DNA of 28,449 nucleotides from JAKORR01 sp964608495 (GTDB taxonomy: Bacteria; Armatimonadota; Zipacnadia; Zipacnadales; FEN-943), in NCBI GenBank assembly GCA_964608495.1, contig CAZSOQ010000040.1:1-28449 (forward strand), in the 5' to 3' direction. The translations under genes were made by a program, and so were the position numbers. Shown here one piece after another: positions 24,644 to 28,449 of this stretch. The first letter of the stretch is position 1. The number at the start of each line of letters is the position of its first letter. Below the pieces are notes generated by a model. That model was not told the origin of the DNA and did no database searches. It was given only the letters and a program-made list of their open reading frames with translations.

Positions 24644-27157
24644 ATGTCAGTGCGGGCTGTGACACTCGTGGTGGCTTGGGTCTTGGGGAGTCTATGGGCA
24701 GGCGCGTGGGCGGAGGGAACCCAGACCCCAGAGGAGAGGCTGTCCGCAGCAGCACAGGCCATGCGGACGCAGGAATGGGGCAAGGCGGTCGCCGCCCTGC
24801 AATCCCTGACGCGGGACTTTCCGGAGGAGCCGCAGTTCGTCTGGAAGCTGGCGTGGGCGCACTTGCTTGGCGGGAACGACACTGAGGCGGCGCAGGCCTT
24901 CGAGCGCGCAGCACTCCTGGCGCCAGGAACGGAACTCGCCGAGCTGTCGAGAGAGGTCTTGGCCTCGGTGGAAGCCACGAAGATGGTGGTGTACGGCCAG
25001 CCTGACCAGCAGGTATTCCATCGGCCGTACTGTCCAGCGAGCATTGAGACGTGTATCCGCTTCCAGGGAGCGCAGGAAGCTGTGGACGCGGGGTACGCCC
25101 CGTGCACGGTGTGCTCCCCCGACCCGGAGGGCTGCTGGCAAAAGCTGCAGGCAAGCATTATCCGCCGTATGAACAGGGCAATCCGTGTGCGCGATGCTGC
25201 TGCCCGGGCCACGACGCAGCACAGAGCCGCGGCCAGGTCGGAGGCTGGCGCGGCCGCGCACTCGCGTGAGAGCGCGGCGACGTACGCGCTGCTGAGCGAG
25301 TACCAGTATTACATCAAGATACAGTGGCAGGGGCCCCTCACGAACGTGCGGCCCTACCCGATACCCAGGGCGGCCGCGAGGGCAATGGCTGCGCAGTACA
25401 GTCAACTCGCCGCACAGGCGGACGCAGAGGCGAACAGAAGAGGGCTGCTGGCCGCCTGCGCAACGCGCGCGGGCCAGAAGGCGGCGGAGAGCCTCGACGA
25501 GTGGACCCAGGAGCTACGTGCCGCGCAGGCGGCGAAGGAAGGGTCGTGTGCGGCACGGCAAGCGCGGCGTTGTGCCGAGCGCAAGGACTGGCCTAACGCC
25601 GTATTCTTCGGCCGCGTCGCGCTTCAGGCTGCCCCATCGCACAAGGAATGGGTTTCCCTCCTATGCGAAGCCGTTCTGGGGTGGTGCGAAGCTGTGGCGC
25701 CACGCGCGGAGGAGGTGATTCAGGACCAGGAGACGGAAGCGGAGGAGGGCTCGTCGGTGGTGGCACTTGCCTCTCTGCCGATCGGCGAAGAGGAGGCCCA
25801 GGAACGCATGGCAGCGGTAATTCTGCGCCTAGGGGAGATCGAGCCGGAGCTGATGACGACGTGGATGGAGGTCCGCGATGTCCTCGGGGCGCTTCAGTTC
25901 GCACTGGGCGTACCCGCGCCCGACGTCCCCGAGGCCATAGCCAAGCTGCTGCCCTTCGAGGACAGATTTCAGGACCTGAACAAGAAGATAGCAGCGGCGG
26001 CGGATGCCTTGGCCGAGAGGACGATCGCAGCCGAAGAGCGGGCGAGCGCGCAGAGCCTCTTGGCACAGGCGCAGGAGGCGTCAGCACGCGAAGACTGGCA
26101 GACGGCGCACAGTCTGGCACGCGCGGCCATCGCCAAGTACCCACTACCGCGGGCCGTCGAGATCGTGCAAATGGCTGAAGACCAGGTGCTGGCCCGCTCG
26201 GTCACGCGAGCGGATGAGCTTGAGACCAAGGAGAGCTTCGCGGAAGCGGCATCAGTCCTGAACGACGCGTGCGAGTTCACGGGTGATCAGTCGCTAGTTC
26301 CGCGAATCGAGTACCTCAAGGACATGGCAGCAGCCAAGGAGGTCATCGAGGCTGAGGGGGGCCGGACGGTCGAAGGGGCTATCCGGCTGATGGACCGAGC
26401 CTGGAGAGAGGGGCTCTTGCGCCAGTGCGCCGCGCTGCTGCTTGCCAGAGGGGGCCTGAGCCCCACCGAGGCGCTCGCTGCCGCCAGGCTCACGATCCAA
26501 GGGCAGCCTGCCGGCGGCGATCAGGTGGAGCGGCTCCTTGCCATCGCGGCCGACGCCCTGTGTCCCAATGCCTCTGCCGACGATCTGATATGCGCTCTGT
26601 CGCACACGACGCCCACTCTTCTGTATGCTCCAGACGTCCACAGGTGCCTGTTCTCCGCCAGCCTGCTCGTCCTTGCGCGGACCCGAGACGCGAGGGCCGC
26701 AGGGATAGCAGCCGGCTTGGCCCGACTCATTGGTGAGAAGCGTTGGGCACAGATTGCCTGTCTCTACCTGGGGGACGATCCGTTCTCGCTGCTGACAGAG
26801 ACTGCGACAGCGATTGATGCCAAGGACAAGGAGCGCTGCATTCAGCTCGCCAAGAAGTTGGCGGCAGGCGATCCGGAAGGTATCTTCACATGGCTGCCAG
26901 CGGCTGCAGCCTACCACGCGGGCGCGAGCATGGAGTTCGACACGTGCTGGCGGCGGGCGCAGACGAGTCAGTACGCGGAATGGCTGGCCAGGAAGATGCT
27001 TCGGAAGCCAGAGCTGGATCCGGCGCTGGATGTCTGCCTGGTCACTGCCGCAAAGGCCTGCGTCGAGGCCAAGGGGCTCGTAGGTTCGCCTGAGAAGATC
27101 AGGGTCCCTCCGGAGACGGCAGACATTCTGACGTGGGAGCCAGCGCAAGCGGACTGA
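24644..27157 (+). CDS. Large exported TPR protein with Ada-like zinc motif
   Basis: The product has 837 aa. The ATG at 24644 has GGGGAGG 8 nt upstream and gives a signal peptide (MSVRAVTLVVAWVLGSLWAG, AWAE). Residues about 27-95 form two TPR-like helix pairs (AQAMRTQEWGKAVAALQSL, then GGNDTEAAQAFERAALLAPG). Residues 114-160 match the Ada-type metal-binding pattern: VYGQPDQQVFHRPYC (C130), then C137, then EAVDAGYAPCTVC (C154, C157). The long remainder is alanine-rich helices with further TPR- or coiled-coil-like repeats (for example 455-530). No catalytic motif is visible. In Ada the four cysteines hold zinc and take up methyl groups, but similar 'GY.PC..C' modules occur in other exported proteins with no such role. 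It probably forms a scaffold with the zinc-ribbon protein. Its function is unknown. Confidence 0.75.
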   Translation: MSVRAVTLVVAWVLGSLWAGAWAEGTQTPEERLSAAAQAMRTQEWGKAVAALQSLTRDFPEEPQFVWKLAWAHLLGGNDTEAAQAFERAALLAPGTELAELSREVLASVEATKMVVYGQPDQQVFHRPYCPASIETCIRFQGAQEAVDAGYAPCTVCSPDPEGCWQKLQASIIRRMNRAIRVRDAAARATTQHRAAARSEAGAAAHSRESAATYALLSEYQYYIKIQWQGPLTNVRPYPIPRAAARAMAAQYSQLAAQADAEANRRGLLAACATRAGQKAAESLDEWTQELRAAQAAKEGSCAARQARRCAERKDWPNAVFFGRVALQAAPSHKEWVSLLCEAVLGWCEAVAPRAEEVIQDQETEAEEGSSVVALASLPIGEEEAQERMAAVILRLGEIEPELMTTWMEVRDVLGALQFALGVPAPDVPEAIAKLLPFEDRFQDLNKKIAAAADALAERTIAAEERASAQSLLAQAQEASAREDWQTAHSLARAAIAKYPLPRAVEIVQMAEDQVLARSVTRADELETKESFAEAASVLNDACEFTGDQSLVPRIEYLKDMAAAKEVIEAEGGRTVEGAIRLMDRAWREGLLRQCAALLLARGGLSPTEALAAARLTIQGQPAGGDQVERLLAIAADALCPNASADDLICALSHTTPTLLYAPDVHRCLFSASLLVLARTRDARAAGIAAGLARLIGEKRWAQIACLYLGDDPFSLLTETATAIDAKDKERCIQLAKKLAAGDPEGIFTWLPAAAAYHAGASMEFDTCWRRAQTSQYAEWLARKMLRKPELDPALDVCLVTAAKACVEAKGLVGSPEKIRVPPETADILTWEPAQAD

Positions 27158-27174
27158 TGCCGGCGACAGGTCAG

Positions 27175-27211
27175 GTGGGGCAAGGGGAACACCGCGCCGA
27201 ATAGGCCCCAC
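27175..27211 (+). terminator. Weak hairpin after the TPR gene
   Basis: GTGGGGC (27175-27181) and GCCCCAC (27205-27211) form a perfect 7-bp stem with a long 23-nt loop, 18 nt after the stop. No T-run follows. This is the best terminator candidate in the 178-nt gap. Confidence 0.35.
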
Positions 27212-27335
27212 GCCGCTCTCAGGCACAACGGACGGCATCGCGAGCGACTCCCGGCCAAGCAAGCGTGCGGGCCGAGAAGGCGCGCGAACCGAGTAGAGAC
27301 CAGGGCTGAGGTCGGGCCCACTGAGGAGCCTAACC

Positions 27336-28403
27336 ATGACCCCGGACAACCAGGATACCCACCCGATCGGGCTCGGGCTGATCGGATCGGGAAGCCAGGG
27401 CAGATACCTGTCGGAGGCCGCGGCCCTGTCGGAGGGCGTGGCCTTCGCGGCCTGCGCCGACATCAATCCCGAAGCGGCCCGGAAGGCGATGGCGCAGTGT
27501 GGCTATGCGCGGGCCTATCCCGACACCGAGAGCCTGCTGGCCGACCCGGCCGTGGATGCGGTGATCGTGGCCACGACCCATGACCAGCTCTGCCCCTCGG
27601 CCCTGGCCGCGCTTCGGGCGGGCAAGCACGTGCTGGTCGAGAAGCCCATGGCCCTGACCGCGGCCGACGGCCGAAAACTGGTGGGGGCGGCGCGGCAGGC
27701 GGGCGTGAATCTGATGGTGGGTTACACGCTGCGGTTCATGCCGGCGCGCGTGCTGATGAAGCGGCTACTGGACGAGGGCGCCCTAGGCGAGGTGACCCAC
27801 ATCATCGCCGGGCAGTGCATCGGCGGGATGGGAGGATGGCTGGGCGATCCGGCGCGCGGTGGGGGCCCGCTGCTGTACATCGGCACCCACGTGCTGGACC
27901 AGGTGCTGTGGGTGGCGGGCAGGCCGGCCGAGCGGGTGTTCGCGGAGGTCAACCGGGCCCAGAGCGGCGTCGAGGCCGACGCGATGATCACCGTGCGGTT
28001 CGGTGGGGGCCTGGTCGCGCAGGTCTGTACGTCGCAGACGCTGGGCGGCAGGTACGGCTGGATAGACGTCCTCGGGACGCAGGGGCGCCTGCGCGCCGAG
28101 TGGGAGAGCAACGTGGTGTCCGTCGAAAGCCGGCCGGTGGAGGCCTACCGGCACCTCACCGAGATCCACGTGCCCCCAACAGCCTACCTGCCCGCGACGC
28201 GGCCCGACGCCACCGCCAGCCTAACCGGCCACGCCTACATCCGCATGTGGGGAGCGGAGCTGACGGAGTTTCTCGCCTCGATCAGGGAGGGCCGCCCGCC
28301 CTGCGTGACGGGCGAGGACGGCGTCCGCGTCCTTGAGGTGACGGACGCTACCTTCGAGTCGGGGCGGACGGGCGAGCCGGTGCGAATACCGCGGGACCTC
28401 TGA
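27336..28403 (+). CDS. Gfo/Idh/MocA-family oxidoreductase
   Basis: The product has 355 aa. The ATG at 27336 has GAGGAG 7 nt upstream. The N-terminal Rossmann fold has GLGLIGSGSQGR (12-23), ACADINPEAARKA after strand 2, and VDAVIVATTHDQLCPSALAAL. VLVEKPMALT carries the EKP motif (E102, K103, P104). The substrate domain has GGGPLLYIGTHVLDQVLW. H185 is present, but the position that is usually Asp in 'GGG.L.D.G.H..D' is Y181. The C-terminal part follows the usual pattern (YIRMWGAELTEFLASIREGRPP). Members oxidise or epimerise sugars and cyclitols with NAD(P), usually through Lys, Asp and His. Loss of the Asp suggests an altered reaction or substrate. It is cytoplasmic. It has its own leader and appears to be a separate unit from the TPR gene. 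Confidence 0.9.
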   Translation: MTPDNQDTHPIGLGLIGSGSQGRYLSEAAALSEGVAFAACADINPEAARKAMAQCGYARAYPDTESLLADPAVDAVIVATTHDQLCPSALAALRAGKHVLVEKPMALTAADGRKLVGAARQAGVNLMVGYTLRFMPARVLMKRLLDEGALGEVTHIIAGQCIGGMGGWLGDPARGGGPLLYIGTHVLDQVLWVAGRPAERVFAEVNRAQSGVEADAMITVRFGGGLVAQVCTSQTLGGRYGWIDVLGTQGRLRAEWESNVVSVESRPVEAYRHLTEIHVPPTAYLPATRPDATASLTGHAYIRMWGAELTEFLASIREGRPPCVTGEDGVRVLEVTDATFESGRTGEPVRIPRDL

Positions 28404-28449
28404 GGGGCCGCGCAGGGGGCCCGGGGGCGGCTGCGCGGCCCCTCAGAGG
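28397..28449 (+). terminator. 19-bp perfect inverted repeat at the right edge
   Basis: CCTCTGAGGGGCCGCGCAG (28397-28415) pairs perfectly with 28431-28449 across a 15-nt G-rich loop. The left arm contains the TGA stop of the oxidoreductase. The repeat runs to the last base of the window, so it may be longer. It is most likely a strong terminator, though any T-run lies outside the window. Confidence 0.7.

Overview
The window is G+C-rich, gene-dense bacterial DNA. Genes are long, gaps are short, and most starts have a clear GGAGG-type ribosome binding site. The content is three Cys-type sulfatases, their radical-SAM maturase, a GH20-like hexosaminidase, a DUF2961/GH172 protein, two unclassified TIM-barrel glycosidase-like proteins, a CehA/McbA-type metallohydrolase and a Gfo/Idh/MocA oxidoreductase. 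This is typical of environmental polysaccharide degraders of the Planctomycetota, Armatimonadota, Hydrogenedentota or Lentisphaerota kind. No marker gene is present, so the phylum is a guess. There are no rRNA or tRNA genes, CRISPR arrays, insertion sequences or phage genes that I can see.

Layout. (1) 1-482, minus strand: the N-terminal part of an exported protein that runs off the left edge. (2) 649-4500, plus: a PHP-like metallohydrolase and an exported glycosidase-like protein, 42 nt apart. (3) 4501-6139: a 400-nt non-coding stretch with a strong sigma70-type promoter, then a secreted lipoprotein that ends at a 12-bp hairpin. (4) 6335-10849, minus: a MuiA-like DUF4139 protein downstream of a GH20-like hexosaminidase. 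(5) 11036-18424, plus, divergent from the GH20 gene: a GHL6/GH42-like protein, a sulfatase, a GH172-type protein and a second sulfatase, spaced 34-98 nt, probably one operon behind a TATAAT promoter. (6) 18653-23334: a CoA-disulfide-reductase-like flavoprotein, a single-domain response regulator, a third sulfatase with a twin-arginine leader, and an anaerobic sulfatase maturase with a C-terminal SEC-C zinc motif. (7) 23590-27157: a zinc-ribbon membrane protein and a large exported TPR protein with an Ada-like zinc motif. This pair appears unrelated to glycan breakdown and looks different in base use. (8) 27336-28403: a Gfo/Idh/MocA oxidoreductase ending inside a 19-bp inverted repeat at the right edge.

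How it may work together (inference). The maturase would convert the active-site cysteine of the three sulfatases to formylglycine. The sulfatases would remove sulfate from a glycan, GH20 would remove terminal HexNAc, and the GH172-type enzyme would act on a furanoside linkage. The other barrels and the dehydrogenase would process released sugars. No transporter, SusC/D pair or sugar-specific regulator is visible. The only regulator-like gene is the lone receiver protein next to the flavoprotein. The least explained parts are the flavoprotein/receiver pair inside the sulfatase cluster, the SEC-C tail on the maturase, and the zinc-ribbon/TPR-Ada pair.
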